The notes beneath the pieces are model-generated. The model made no database searches. It saw nothing but the letters and a program-made list of their open reading frames with translations, and was not told the DNA's origin. From Proteiniborus sp. MB09-C3 (GTDB lineage Bacteria > Bacillota > Clostridia > Tissierellales > Proteiniboraceae), in contig NZ_CP127161.1 of NCBI RefSeq assembly GCF_030263895.1, positions 1,240,001 through 1,304,000 of the forward strand: 64,000 nucleotides of DNA. The letters are read 5' to 3'. This document shows positions 17,309 to 26,432 of this stretch, piece by piece (position 1 is the stretch's first letter; each line of letters begins with the position of its first letter). A program made the position numbers and the translations under genes.

Positions 17309-19235
17309 GAAAACAGCTAAAATACTTACTTTAGTAATGGCTTTATCCATGTTAACATCTAGCATTGCTTTTGCAGGAGGTAGGGTTACCAAGGAGGAAA
17401 CAGTTTATGTAAACTTAAGCAGTAAAGGTGAAGTCATAGATACAACCTCTAGTATCTGGCTTCATTCTGATTCAATTTTAGAAAAAGTAGAAGATAATAC
17501 AACACTAAAAGAAGTAATAAGTGTAAAAGGTGATGAGGTACCAACATCACAACAAGGCAAGCTCATATGGCAATCTGATAAAAAGGACATTTATTATCAA
17601 GGAAAAACAGACAAAGAACTGCCAATAAAAATAGAAATAAAATATTTTTTAGATGGAAAGCTAGTAGAGCCAGAAAATATTGTGGGAAAATCAGGTGATA
17701 TTAGGATTACAATAGATATAGAAAACAGAGATAAAAGAGGTACAATCTATGCTCCATATATGATCGCTGCGGCCGTAGATTTACCTATGGATAAATTTAC
17801 AGATGTAAAAATCAACACTGGAAAAATAGTATCAGATGGTAGCAATCAAATAATCACTTTTGTATCATTGCCAGGATTGAAGGAAAGCTTAGGAGTAGAA
17901 AAAAACATAGTAGACCTGACAAATGGTTTAGAAATAAAAGCAGTAGTTAAGGATTTTGAAATGAAGCCTATAGCATTCACTGCTACCTCCGAAATACCTG
18001 AAATTAATGGATTAGACGATGCAAAAAATTTAGACGAACTAATAGATGGCATAGAAAAGATAAAGGAAGCCAGCGAAAAATTAAATGAAGCTACTGAAAA
18101 ACTATATGATGGTCAAGTTAAATTAGATGGTGGAATAGATGAGTTGATAAACGGGGTAAATCTCATATCTCAAAGCGTTGATCAATTAGGACAAGGATTT
18201 GTAGGCTTAGGTAATGGCTCAGTGGAGTTTAGTTCTAAGGCTATGGAATTCTCTCAAGGAGCAGCTAAGGCAGCAGAAGGCATAGCTAAGATTCCGGAAA
18301 GTACTAAGGCTTTAAGTGGAGGAATGGAAGAATTAATACAAGGAACAGAAGGCCTAAAAAATGGTCAAGACAGTTTAACTCAGGGATTGGACAAGAGCCT
18401 AAAAGCATTGGAGCAAATTAAAGCAGGAAAAGAAAAGGAAGGAAAAGCAGTAGGCCTATTGTTAAAAGGTGTAGAGGGACTAGAAACCATAGCTAAAGGC
18501 ATAGGAAAGATTCCTGGAGCAGATGGATTAGCTGAAAAGATGCTAGAAGGATTAGGACAACAAAAAGTAGCTTTGCAAGAGCTTAAAAAATCTAGCAGCG
18601 AGCTATTAACAGCATTGACACAGGTAGAAGAGGGACTAAAGGAAGCAGAAGGAGCATCGGCACAGTTAGCTACAGGAATAGAAAGTATAAATCAAGGACA
18701 AAGAAAAATAGGTAGTGGATTAAATGAATTAGCCACAGGCACAGAAGGATTAAAAGAAGCTTCAAGTCAACTAATAGAAGGAAGTAAAGGACTACAACAG
18801 GGGGCGGGACAGCTAAAGGAAAATGCCTTGAAGGCAAAAGAAGGCTCAGATAGTTTTGTGGAAGGCTCACAAAGACTTGCGATAGAGGGACAAAAACTGA
18901 AAGAAGGCAGCAAACAATTAGTTGAAGGTACAAAAGAGCTAAATGAAGGAATGAACCAGTTTCATAACGAGGGCATAGCAAAAATGACCGATGAAGTAAA
19001 TAATAACGATCTTGACATAACAAAGGTATTAGAAAACAAAGATCAGTTAGTAAATCTATCAAAGAACAATAAGAGCTTTACAGGAATAAGTGAAGATATG
19101 GACGGAAATCTTAAGTTTATAATGAAAACAGAAGGAATAAAGGGTGAAGAAAAGAAACAAAAACTAGAGATAAAGACAGATGTAGAGGAGCAAAAAGGAT
19201 TTATAAGCTGGCTAAGGAGAATATTTAAAAAGTAG
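17295..19235 (+). CDS. Secreted heptad-repeat (LxxG) protein, YhgE/Pip-like partner of MMPL
   Basis: A 646-residue protein with a signal peptide (ends SIAFAG), a beta-rich N-terminal domain of about 200 residues, and a long region (about residues 230-570) of x-x-x-Leu-x-x-Gly heptads (such as LYDGQVKLDGGIDELINGV and ELATGTEGLKEASSQLIEG). This heptad type is known from YhgE/Pip proteins and from proteins encoded with MMPL transporters. The C-terminus is basic (FISWLRRIFKK). It probably forms an extracellular or envelope rod working with the MMPL pump; that role is inferred from the 14-base overlap and family context. Confidence 0.75.
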   Translation: MKTNRKTAKILTLVMALSMLTSSIAFAGGRVTKEETVYVNLSSKGEVIDTTSSIWLHSDSILEKVEDNTTLKEVISVKGDEVPTSQQGKLIWQSDKKDIYYQGKTDKELPIKIEIKYFLDGKLVEPENIVGKSGDIRITIDIENRDKRGTIYAPYMIAAAVDLPMDKFTDVKINTGKIVSDGSNQIITFVSLPGLKESLGVEKNIVDLTNGLEIKAVVKDFEMKPIAFTATSEIPEINGLDDAKNLDELIDGIEKIKEASEKLNEATEKLYDGQVKLDGGIDELINGVNLISQSVDQLGQGFVGLGNGSVEFSSKAMEFSQGAAKAAEGIAKIPESTKALSGGMEELIQGTEGLKNGQDSLTQGLDKSLKALEQIKAGKEKEGKAVGLLLKGVEGLETIAKGIGKIPGADGLAEKMLEGLGQQKVALQELKKSSSELLTALTQVEEGLKEAEGASAQLATGIESINQGQRKIGSGLNELATGTEGLKEASSQLIEGSKGLQQGAGQLKENALKAKEGSDSFVEGSQRLAIEGQKLKEGSKQLVEGTKELNEGMNQFHNEGIAKMTDEVNNNDLDITKVLENKDQLVNLSKNNKSFTGISEDMDGNLKFIMKTEGIKGEEKKQKLEIKTDVEEQKGFISWLRRIFKK

Positions 19236-19256
19236 GAAAAAATCAAAGAATATTGT

Positions 19257-19288
19257 GAGAAAAACCTATGGGTAACCGTAGGTTTTTT
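19257..19288 (+). terminator. Terminator of the tetR-MMPL operon
   Basis: Stem AAAACCTA (19261-19268) with TAGGTTTT (19279-19286) followed by more T residues, 20 bases after the heptad-repeat gene. Confidence 0.8.
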
Positions 19289-19540
19289 ATAATGAATAGG
19301 AAAGTTCTACTTTATAATATTTGATTAAGATGAACTTTCCGTAATGAGTTTCAAAAAAGGCTTCCTTAATTTATTTAATGCTTCGATAGAAGCCTTCTTT
19401 ACAATTTATGTTTTCTCTAATAGAAGTCCTATTTCTTAGATAGCATCTTCTTTTTATTTGTGCTTTGTTATATAATGGAAGCTAATACAAGCGATTTATA
19501 ATTAAAATTGTAAATTTGCAATTAAAGGGGAGATATATAA
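19289..19540. other. Intergenic region, no gene seen
   Basis: AT-rich, no ORF worth calling. It contains an imperfect inverted repeat, AAGGCTTC with GAAGCCTT, around 19355-19400, which may be a second terminator. An SD (AAGGGGAG) for the following acetyltransferase sits at its right end. Confidence 0.5.
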
Positions 19541-20434
19541 ATGAAAGTTGAGGCTTTAAAGAGCGAGAAAATTGAAGATTTCATAAATTATTGCAAGAAG
19601 CACAAAATGGAAATCGATGATTCATTTTTGTATGACGAAGATTTAAGAGATTTTGAACCTAATGAAGAAAATCCTACTTATATAGTAACAGATAATCAGG
19701 ACGAATTAAAAGCAACAGCTTCACTTATAATGAATGATTATAATAAAAGAGGAAAAAAGGCACGATTTAGGATATTTCATTCAGAAATTGAGGATATCGA
19801 ATGTTATAAAATGCTCATGCAGGCTATTTTAAAACATACGGAAGGCTTAGACAGTATATTTGTGTTTGTGCCACTTATAAATAAGAAATTGATGAATTTT
19901 ATTGAAGAACTAAAGTTCATGGCAGATAGATACTCTTTTCTGCTTGTAAGAGAGGATTTAGATGTGCCTGAGTTCAATTTTCCAGAGGATTATACTATCA
20001 GACTGCTAAAACCAGGTCGTGATGAACAAATCTGGTGTGATGTTAGGAATGCTGGGTTTGCAAAGCTCAAAGGAAGTGAAATTCCTATTACACCACAAAT
20101 AGTGTCAAAAATGATTGCAGGAGAAGACAATATAGAGGGTGGTTTAATGGTACTATATCATAAGGAAAGACCTATAGGAATTGTTAGAGGATCAAAGGAC
20201 GAATATGAAAATTCACCAATAATGAATATAGGACCTCTTGCCATAATACCAGAGTACCAAGGTAAAGGATTAGGAAGAATGTTACTAAGGGCTTCTCTAA
20301 ACTTTGCAAAAGAAAAATCTTATAAAAGGACGATACTTTGTGTAAATGCAGAGAATGAGAAGGCAAAGGCACTATATATTCAAGAGGGATTCAAGCAGGT
20401 AGAGGCTGTTGTATGCTATAAATATGATATATAA
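19541..20434 (+). CDS. GNAT family N-acetyltransferase (two-domain)
   Basis: A 297-residue protein. The C-terminal half is a standard GNAT domain: IGPLAIIPEYQGKGLGRMLL (acetyl-CoA pyrophosphate loop Q-x-x-G-x-G) and CVNAENEKAKALYIQEGFKQ. The N-terminal 140 residues look like a second, degenerate acetyltransferase domain without that loop. AAGGGGAG precedes the ATG. The substrate is not evident. It ends at a very long hairpin. Confidence 0.8.
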   Translation: MKVEALKSEKIEDFINYCKKHKMEIDDSFLYDEDLRDFEPNEENPTYIVTDNQDELKATASLIMNDYNKRGKKARFRIFHSEIEDIECYKMLMQAILKHTEGLDSIFVFVPLINKKLMNFIEELKFMADRYSFLLVREDLDVPEFNFPEDYTIRLLKPGRDEQIWCDVRNAGFAKLKGSEIPITPQIVSKMIAGEDNIEGGLMVLYHKERPIGIVRGSKDEYENSPIMNIGPLAIIPEYQGKGLGRMLLRASLNFAKEKSYKRTILCVNAENEKAKALYIQEGFKQVEAVVCYKYDI

Positions 20435-20449
20435 AACATTGTGTTTCAA

Positions 20450-20513
20450 AATCTGTGCACTACTATGCTAATGATTTAGTTTTACCATTAACGTAGTAGT
20501 GCACAGATTATTT
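20450..20513. terminator. Long hairpin between convergent genes
   Basis: Arms of 24 bases (20450-20473 and 20486-20509, two mismatches) around a 12-base loop, followed by ATTTT. Core arm sequence is CTGTGCACTACTA. It lies between the acetyltransferase and the convergent gene at 20558 and would end transcripts from both sides. It is unusually long for a terminator. Confidence 0.7.
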
Positions 20514-20557
20514 TACATTAGCTTAAGCTTAGCACTTTCATCATTAAAAAAATAAGA

Positions 20558-21055
20558 CTATATTCTAGGACAAATGACAATAATCTTGTATGGCGTAGTT
20601 TGTGCCGGAATGCTCCTTGTAGTTGGTCCATATAAGACAATTAAGTCATGATTTGCAGGGTTTCCAGTAAAGGATTGCCCATTTTCTAATATTATCTGGG
20701 TAGAAGGAGCTATATTTAGCTTTAAAGTACCATCGCTGCTTATTAGCTGTTCATCAAAGTAATCCACCTTCACATTATATTCGGATACAAGCTTAGCCAT
20801 AACAATTGCTTGTAATTGTGGCGGATAAATTAAAGGAACAGCGGCATTTAGATCATAATATCCTATTACTGTATCTCCTATTGACATCATTGCATGGTCT
20901 ACAAAATAAGTAGTAGGTGTTATTACGAAATTTACAATGCTTTTATCACTTGCTTGCACAGTCATTATTTTATAGCATCCTATCGATTCTTCAGTCCCTG
21001 ACCCAGTATCATAAATATTTGTTATTACACCGTAAAAAGACCCCCAATTTATCAA
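20558..21055 (-). CDS. Hypothetical protein
   Basis: A 165-residue protein I cannot place. It is mostly predicted beta strand, soluble, without a signal peptide. It begins INWGSFYGVITNIYD and has GCYKIMTVQASDKSIVNFVITP, suggesting an OB-like or small barrel domain, and a second half with LKLNIAPSTQIILENGQ. The start is a TTG with GGAGG 8 bases upstream. It stands alone. Function unknown. Confidence 0.6.
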   Translation of the reverse strand: MINWGSFYGVITNIYDTGSGTEESIGCYKIMTVQASDKSIVNFVITPTTYFVDHAMMSIGDTVIGYYDLNAAVPLIYPPQLQAIVMAKLVSEYNVKVDYFDEQLISSDGTLKLNIAPSTQIILENGQSFTGNPANHDLIVLYGPTTRSIPAQTTPYKIIVICPRI

Positions 21056-21275
21056 TTTTATTCCTCCATATCTATATATACTTTCTTACTATATAGCATA
21101 TGCATTTTTAAAGCGTACAGATACACTTGAATAGATGTGGAAGCCATGTTTCTTACATTTATATAATAATAATTGAAATTATGAATGAGTCTAGTGTGCC
21201 TTTCGAAATGTAAAAAATTCATTATGCTATTGAGTTTTTATAAACAATAAATTAAGATAGCACTAATTCTAATGA

Positions 21276-21386
21276 TTAATATTCTCTCAGAAAAACACCA
21301 CTTATGATGCGCTGAACCCTATCATAAATAGGATAAGCGATATTGATTTATATGACAATATAGTTTCATTGATAAAGAAGAAATAA
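21276..21386 (+). pseudogene. Possible C-terminal remnant of an unidentified gene
   Basis: The 510-bp stretch 21056-21566 has no full gene. It has one open stretch of 36 codons without a plausible start, ending at TAA 21384-21386 (tail RISDIDLYDNIVSLIKKK), followed directly by a terminator. This looks like the end of a lost gene; I cannot name the family. The rest of the region is AT-rich. Confidence 0.3.
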
Positions 21387-21395
21387 TATGAAGCT

Positions 21396-21424
21396 AAAAG
21401 GGTAGAGAAATCTAGCCTTTTTGT
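21396..21424 (+). terminator. Terminator after the gene remnant
   Basis: AAAAGGGTAGA with TCTAGCCTTTTT (one mismatch) around a GAAA loop, followed by T residues. Confidence 0.65.
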
Positions 21425-21487
21425 ATTTCCAATATATTGGGAATAGGTCTTTTAAAGCGTAACTGTATTAATTGCTTACTTTAAAGC

Positions 21488-21537
21488 TTGACAATTGCTG
21501 AAAATAATTATAGTATTATCCTAGAGACCATGTGGTC
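21488..21537 (+). promoter_or_regulatory. Promoter and operator of the second tetR
   Basis: TTGACA (21488-21493), 17 bases, TAGTAT (21511-21516), then the palindrome GACCATGTGGTC (21526-21537) at the expected start point. Probably the binding site of the TetR-like protein encoded next. Confidence 0.8.
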
Positions 21538-21581
21538 ACTAAATGAATTTTAAGTAGTTACTAAATGTGAGGGAGATAAAT

Positions 21582-22196
21582 ATGCCTAAAGAGCTATTTT
21601 ATCAATTGGATATAGATAAAAGAAATCGAATTATCAATGCTGGGTTAAGTGAATTTGCACAATATAGCTACAATGAGGCATCCACCAATAGCATTGTCAA
21701 AAAAGCTTCTATAGGAAAAGGGAGTTTATTTAAATACTTTGTTAATAAAGAGGAGTTATATTTTTATATATTAGATTATGTCATAGATGATTTTGTAAAG
21801 GATTTAAAGGATGAGTTGCCAAAGCTTAAAGGAGAGATATTTCAATTTATTCTTACATATGCAGAGGCAGAATTCAATTGGTACATAGAGAATATTGATA
21901 AATATAATCTTATAAAGCGCGCTTTTAATGATGACAATTCAAGTATATACAAGAAGACTGTGGAAAGATATAAACTTACTGGACATTCTTTTTATAATAA
22001 AATAATAGAAGGTGCTGAAACACAAGTATTAAAGTGGGAAAAGGAAAAGGCTTTAAATGTTATAAAATGGGTTCTAGAGGGGCTTAATGAAAAATTTATT
22101 AAAGAAGCAGACCAATATTCCAATATCAATGATATTAAGGACTGCTATATGGGAGAACTTAGGAAATATATTGAGATGCTAAAAAAGGGATTATGA
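21582..22196 (+). CDS. TetR/AcrR family regulator
   Basis: A 204-residue regulator. The HTH covers RNRIINAGLSEFAQYSYNEAS and NSIVKKASIGKGSLFKYFVNKEELYFYIL. An in-frame GTG lies at 21567, but GGGAG is 6-7 bases before the ATG at 21582. It shares an operon with the downstream alpha/beta hydrolase (the ORFs abut), and a palindrome overlaps the promoter start point, so autoregulation is likely. Ligand unknown. Confidence 0.85.
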   Translation: MPKELFYQLDIDKRNRIINAGLSEFAQYSYNEASTNSIVKKASIGKGSLFKYFVNKEELYFYILDYVIDDFVKDLKDELPKLKGEIFQFILTYAEAEFNWYIENIDKYNLIKRAFNDDNSSIYKKTVERYKLTGHSFYNKIIEGAETQVLKWEKEKALNVIKWVLEGLNEKFIKEADQYSNINDIKDCYMGELRKYIEMLKKGL

Positions 22197-22216
22197 GATT
22201 AAATGAGGGGGGTATT

Positions 22217-23023
22217 ATGATGTTTTATGAGGCAAAAGAAGGGAAAGTAAATGTTGGTAGAACAGATATGGACTATGCTACTTTTGGTAGTGGTCAAAAA
22301 GCTTTTATTATTATACCGGGATTAGGAGATGGATTAAGAACTGTCAAAGGAACAAAAATATTGCTTGCAAGAATGTATAAACTATTTGCTAAAGAATATA
22401 AAGTATATGTTTTTAGCAGAAAGAATCATATTGAAGAAGGGTATTCGATTAGAGATATGGCAGAAGACCAAAAGATTGCCATGGAGAATCTAGGCATAAA
22501 AAATGCTTATATAATGGGTGTTTCACAAGGAGGAATGATATCTCAATATCTTGCTATTGATTACCCTGAAATGGTAGATAAACTTGTTATAGGGGTATCT
22601 GTTTCGAAGCAGAATGATATTATGCAGAAAGTTATAAAAAACTGGATAACATTAGCTGAGAATAATGATTATAGAAATTTAATTATAGATACTATGGAGA
22701 AAACCTTTACAGAAGATAAACTTAAAAAATATAGGGTGTTTTATCCCATTCTTACAAGGGTTGGGAAACCAAAAAACTTTAAAAGACTCATTATTCAGGC
22801 TAATGCATGTCTTCATCATAATGCTTATGATGAACTAGATAAAATTAAATGTTCTACTTTAATAATAGGTGGTGATAGCGATAAAGTCGTAGGAAAAAAT
22901 GCAAGCGAAGAAATGGCTGAGAGAATAAATAAAAGCAAGTTGATTTTGTATAAAGGCCTTGGACATGGGGCATATGAAGAGGCTAAGGATTTTAATCAGC
23001 AAGTACTAAGGTTTTTTATATGA
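22217..23023 (+). CDS. Alpha/beta hydrolase
   Basis: A 268-residue hydrolase. The nucleophile elbow is GVSQGGM (Ser about residue 95), the acid is in IIGGDSDKVV and the His in GLGHGAYEEA. IIPGLGDG forms the oxyanion part. GAGGGGGG precedes the ATG at 22217, which I prefer to the ATG at 22193 that overlaps tetR. Paired with the TetR regulator; the substrate cannot be told. Confidence 0.8.
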   Translation: MMFYEAKEGKVNVGRTDMDYATFGSGQKAFIIIPGLGDGLRTVKGTKILLARMYKLFAKEYKVYVFSRKNHIEEGYSIRDMAEDQKIAMENLGIKNAYIMGVSQGGMISQYLAIDYPEMVDKLVIGVSVSKQNDIMQKVIKNWITLAENNDYRNLIIDTMEKTFTEDKLKKYRVFYPILTRVGKPKNFKRLIIQANACLHHNAYDELDKIKCSTLIIGGDSDKVVGKNASEEMAERINKSKLILYKGLGHGAYEEAKDFNQQVLRFFI

Positions 23024-23077
23024 ACCCGACTATTTTTCGTGATACAATAAATAAAATTATAGAAGCGAGGATGTATT

Positions 23078-23428
23078 ATGACAAAACATCATATCTATAC
23101 AATGAGTTTCTCAAGTGTTTATCCCCATTATGTTACAAAGGCAGAGAAAAAAGGACGTACGAAAACAGAAGTCGATGAAATCATCCGTTGGTTGACAGGA
23201 TATAGCCAGGAAGAATTAGAGGTTCAACTGGAAAAACAGATAGACTTTGAAACCTTCTTTGCGGAAGCTCCTCAACTGAATCCCTCACGGACTTTGATCA
23301 AAGGTGTGGTCTGCGGTGTCCGAGTGGAAGACATCGAAGAACCGACTATGCAAGAAATTCGCTATTTAGATAAGCTGATCGATGAGTTAGCAAAGGGAAA
23401 AGTGATGAATAAGATTTTACGGAAATGA
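23078..23428 (+). CDS. DUF2200 domain-containing protein
   Basis: A 116-residue protein matching DUF2200 along its length ([33 protein letters not shown]..., then [42 protein letters not shown]). It may be a small DNA-binding or regulatory protein, but the function is not established. The coding DNA is noticeably richer in G and C (for example around 23280-23350) than its neighbours, which suggests recent acquisition. AGCGAGG lies before the ATG and a terminator follows. Confidence 0.8.
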   Translation: MTKHHIYTMSFSSVYPHYVTKAEKKGRTKTEVDEIIRWLTGYSQEELEVQLEKQIDFETFFAEAPQLNPSRTLIKGVVCGVRVEDIEEPTMQEIRYLDKLIDELAKGKVMNKILRK

Positions 23429-23445
23429 TAATTAATAATGAAGAA

Positions 23446-23488
23446 GCACTGATTTCATATATAAAATATAAAAGGATCGGTGTTTTTT
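23446..23488 (+). terminator. Terminator after DUF2200
   Basis: CACTGAT (23447-23453) pairs with ATCGGTG (23476-23482, one G-T pair) and is followed by six T residues. Confidence 0.75.
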
Positions 23489-23575
23489 GTTGAATCAACA
23501 ATAATCTTGAAAAGCATCTGCGCATTCTGTCAGAGTTTTACATAAGAAATATGACAGATTTATACCGCCATTAAA

Positions 23576-24460
23576 TCATTTTTCTATATTGTTTTTAATA
23601 AGCTCTATCAGTTCCTTGGCTTCTCGAGTAAGATGGCGATCACGGCGATAAACCACGGATATTTGAGACTGTGGTGTCAAGCCCTTTATATTATAATAAT
23701 TGAGTCCACCTACTAGTCTGGACATTAAATCAGGTATAATAGCTATTCCCACCCCTGCCTTCACCATGTGAAGGGCGGTTTCAAGATTATAACATTCCAC
23801 TACTGTCCTAGGAACAAACCCACTTCTTTTGCATAGATCATGAGTTACATTGTAGAGAAATTGTCCTTCTTCCATCATAACAAAAGGTGCATCTGCAAAA
23901 TCAGCAAGATCCACTTCCCCAACAGTTTCATTGTCAGGAGAAAAATCAGGAGTTACCGCCAAGACTATTTTTTCGTCATAAAGAGGCTCACTGCAATATG
24001 TAAACGTATTGGGGTGGGTAAGACCTACAATAAAATCCAAATCAGAGTTTTCTAGACTATCTTGAAGATCATTGCTGCTTAATTCATGAATTTGAACATA
24101 TCGCTTGGGGTTTGTCTCTCGAAAAGCTTTTAGGGGAGCAGGAAGTATAAAAGCACTACATTCTGGAAGTATACCTATTCGAAGAACTGAAGCCTCATTT
24201 GTTGAAAAATCCTGTAAATGCCGTTCCATATTCTCATGTATGGATACTATTTGACGTGCCCAACGGACATATTCATGACCTGCATCTGTGAGAGTTATTG
24301 GGTTGTTACTCCTATCAAACAGCAAAATACCTAGCTTTTTCTCCTCATTTTTGATTATTTGACTCAAGGAAGGCTGAGAAATATAGAGCTTCTTAGCAGC
24401 CCTAGTAAAGTTCCCTTCTTCAGCTACTGTGATGATGTAACGAAGTATGTTATAGTTCAT
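23576..24460 (-). CDS. LysR family transcriptional regulator
   Basis: A 294-residue LysR-type regulator. The N-terminal winged helix is typical: NILRYIITVAEEGNFTRAAK, then KLYISQPSLSQIIKNEEKKLG and LFDRSNNPITLTDAG. The C-terminal 200 residues form the effector-binding domain. It is divergent from the hydrolase/permease pair at 24715-26405 and probably activates it. GGAGGTC sits before the ATG. Confidence 0.9.
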   Translation of the reverse strand: MNYNILRYIITVAEEGNFTRAAKKLYISQPSLSQIIKNEEKKLGILLFDRSNNPITLTDAGHEYVRWARQIVSIHENMERHLQDFSTNEASVLRIGILPECSAFILPAPLKAFRETNPKRYVQIHELSSNDLQDSLENSDLDFIVGLTHPNTFTYCSEPLYDEKIVLAVTPDFSPDNETVGEVDLADFADAPFVMMEEGQFLYNVTHDLCKRSGFVPRTVVECYNLETALHMVKAGVGIAIIPDLMSRLVGGLNYYNIKGLTPQSQISVVYRRDRHLTREAKELIELIKNNIEK

Positions 24461-24560
24461 ATTCTGACCTCCTTATATAATAAAAAATATCCATCGATAA
24501 TTGTATAGTTGAAAGCAATATCATTATAATACGCATTTTAAGAACAAAATATTATTTACT

Positions 24561-24575
24561 ATAGGAAAAACCTAT
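24561..24575. promoter_or_regulatory. LysR-type box (T-N11-A palindrome)
   Basis: ATAGG-N5-CCTAT in the 250-bp divergent region between lysR and the hydrolase gene fits the T-N11-A consensus of LysR binding sites. Its assignment to the adjacent LysR protein is inferred. Confidence 0.55.
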
Positions 24576-24714
24576 TGAATTTATAATATATTATATATTT
24601 TGATCTATAAACATGCAATGATATAATTAAATTAATCAGAAAATTATGAAAACACAATGGTATCTATAAAATGTATTACACCAAAAAAATTAAAAGATAA
24701 AAGGAGAGATGAAA

Positions 24715-25308
24715 ATGGCTATAAACAATTTATCGAAGGTGAAAAAGGAGGATTGTGCACTAATTATTATTGATATGCAAAACGATTTCCTAGCGGAGGG
24801 TGCACCTATTGAATGTCCCGGAGGTAGAGAGTTAATTCCAAACATTTTAAAAATGAAGAATTGGGCGTATGAAAACGATGTGCCTATTTTTTACACTCAG
24901 GAGATGCACAATAAAAAGAAAACTGATTTCGGAATGGAGCTAGAGAGAAGCGAGCCAGAGCATTGTGTTGAAGGAACAGAAGGTGTAAAAATAGTAGATT
25001 CACTAGTTCCTGACGAAAGAGATTATGTAATCGTTAAAAGAAGATATTCAAGTTTTTATCTTACAGATTTAGATATTTTGATGAAAGGCTTAGACAAAAA
25101 AGCACTAATTATAACAGGAGTAGCAACAAATGTCTGTGTGTTTGCAACAGTTTTAGATACTCATCAAAGAGATATGCGTGCCATTGTATTATCAGACTGC
25201 GTAGCAGGTACAAGCCCTGACCTACATGATGCATATCTGAAAAATGTTGACTATGTATTTGGTGATGTTGTTACAAGTGAAGAACTGATAAATCATTTCG
25301 CAAAGTAG
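24715..25308 (+). CDS. Isochorismatase-family cysteine hydrolase (nicotinamidase-like)
   Basis: A 197-residue amidohydrolase. The triad is visible: Asp in ALIIIDMQNDF, Lys in DYVIVKRRYSSF and Cys in ITGVATNVCVFATVLDTHQRDM. Relatives hydrolyse nicotinamide, N-carbamoylsarcosine or other small amides. AAGGAGAG is about 8 bases before the ATG at 24715; the ATG at 24709 is too close to it. The next gene is a permease and a LysR gene is divergent, so this looks like a small uptake-and-hydrolysis unit. The substrate is not known. Confidence 0.8.
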   Translation: MAINNLSKVKKEDCALIIIDMQNDFLAEGAPIECPGGRELIPNILKMKNWAYENDVPIFYTQEMHNKKKTDFGMELERSEPEHCVEGTEGVKIVDSLVPDERDYVIVKRRYSSFYLTDLDILMKGLDKKALIITGVATNVCVFATVLDTHQRDMRAIVLSDCVAGTSPDLHDAYLKNVDYVFGDVVTSEELINHFAK

Positions 25309-25340
25309 AGAAATAAAAAAACATACAAGGGGTGAGTATT

Positions 25341-26405
25341 ATGTTTTTTGAGGATTTATTGGCAGCAATAGCTGTTGTAGTAAATGGACTACCTCAAGGT
25401 CTTTTGTCCCTTAGCTACGGTTTTGGACTGTTACCAACTGCGGCTGGTTTTTTGATTGGTTCAGTGGGCATGTTGGTATTTGGACAGGTAGCCCCTATTT
25501 CTTTCCAAGCAGAATCTATTGTTATGGCAGGAACATTAGGTAAAAATAGAAATGAAAGATTAAATATAGTATTCTTAACGGGTATTGTAATGGCAATTAT
25601 TGGTGGTTTGGGCCTTCTTAATCCTACCATTGATTTTATCGGCCCAGCTGTTTTAAACAGTATGATGGCAGGTGTAGGTATTATGCTTGCCAAAACAGGT
25701 ATAATGATGTGCAAGGAGAACAAGATAGCAGGTGGTATTGCTATGGCTTCCGCTATTTTGGTTTATTTTTTAACTGATAATAATTTGATATACACTATCG
25801 TTGTCAGTGTATTTGTCAGTACCCTAGTGCATATTTTGATGAAACGCTTCTCACAAAAAACTGAAAATGAAGAAAGTCCTTTAGATTTAAGCAACGAAAA
25901 GTTTGAACCATTGAAATTCATGTTTAATTATAATGTTATTCGTAGTGTTCTTGCTCTAGTTACTTTGCAAATAGGAGGTAATATCGCTTATGCAAGTGTT
26001 ACAGGAAGTATTGCAGGAGCAGCAGTAAATGTTGACAAGATTACCTTATATTCTGGTCTTGCCGACTCTGCAAGCGCTTTCCTTGGCGGCGGTCCTGTAG
26101 AGGCTATCATCAGTGGTACTGCAGCAGCGCCAAATCCCGTAAGAAGTGGTATTATGATGATGGTTTTTATGGCAATTATTCTTCTTGTCAAGTTTTTACC
26201 TAAAGTTGCTAAGTATGTTCCAAGTGAATCCATTGCAGGATTTCTATTCGTTTTAGGTGCATTGGTAGTATTCCCTGGTAATGCTAGTGCTGCCCTTAGT
26301 GAGGCTCCTATGGTAGCAGGTGTAACTACTATAGTTACTTCTGTTACAGATCCTTTTGTTGGGATGATAGCAGGCTTGATAGTAAGATTTTTTACAGGTT
26401 TATAA
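25341..26405 (+). CDS. NCS2-like (xanthine/uracil/guanine type) permease
   Basis: A 354-residue membrane protein with about 12 hydrophobic segments. QVAPISFQAESIVMAG, IGPAVLNSMMAGVGIMLAK, and the GGGPVEAIISGTAAAPNPVR region resemble the substrate-binding part of nucleobase (AzgA-like) NCS2 transporters, though it is shorter than usual and I am not certain. AAGGGGTG precedes the ATG at 25341; a GTG at 25332 is less likely. It follows the amide hydrolase by 32 bases, suggesting import of the compound that enzyme acts on. Confidence 0.6.
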   Translation: MFFEDLLAAIAVVVNGLPQGLLSLSYGFGLLPTAAGFLIGSVGMLVFGQVAPISFQAESIVMAGTLGKNRNERLNIVFLTGIVMAIIGGLGLLNPTIDFIGPAVLNSMMAGVGIMLAKTGIMMCKENKIAGGIAMASAILVYFLTDNNLIYTIVVSVFVSTLVHILMKRFSQKTENEESPLDLSNEKFEPLKFMFNYNVIRSVLALVTLQIGGNIAYASVTGSIAGAAVNVDKITLYSGLADSASAFLGGGPVEAIISGTAAAPNPVRSGIMMMVFMAIILLVKFLPKVAKYVPSESIAGFLFVLGALVVFPGNASAALSEAPMVAGVTTIVTSVTDPFVGMIAGLIVRFFTGL

Positions 26406-26432
26406 GGGTATCATCTGAGATTTTAGGAAATG

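Noticed and set aside
18670-19062. 130-codon Leu-rich minus-strand ORF
   Set aside because: Antisense reading of the heptad-repeat region; its composition is an artefact of the repeats.
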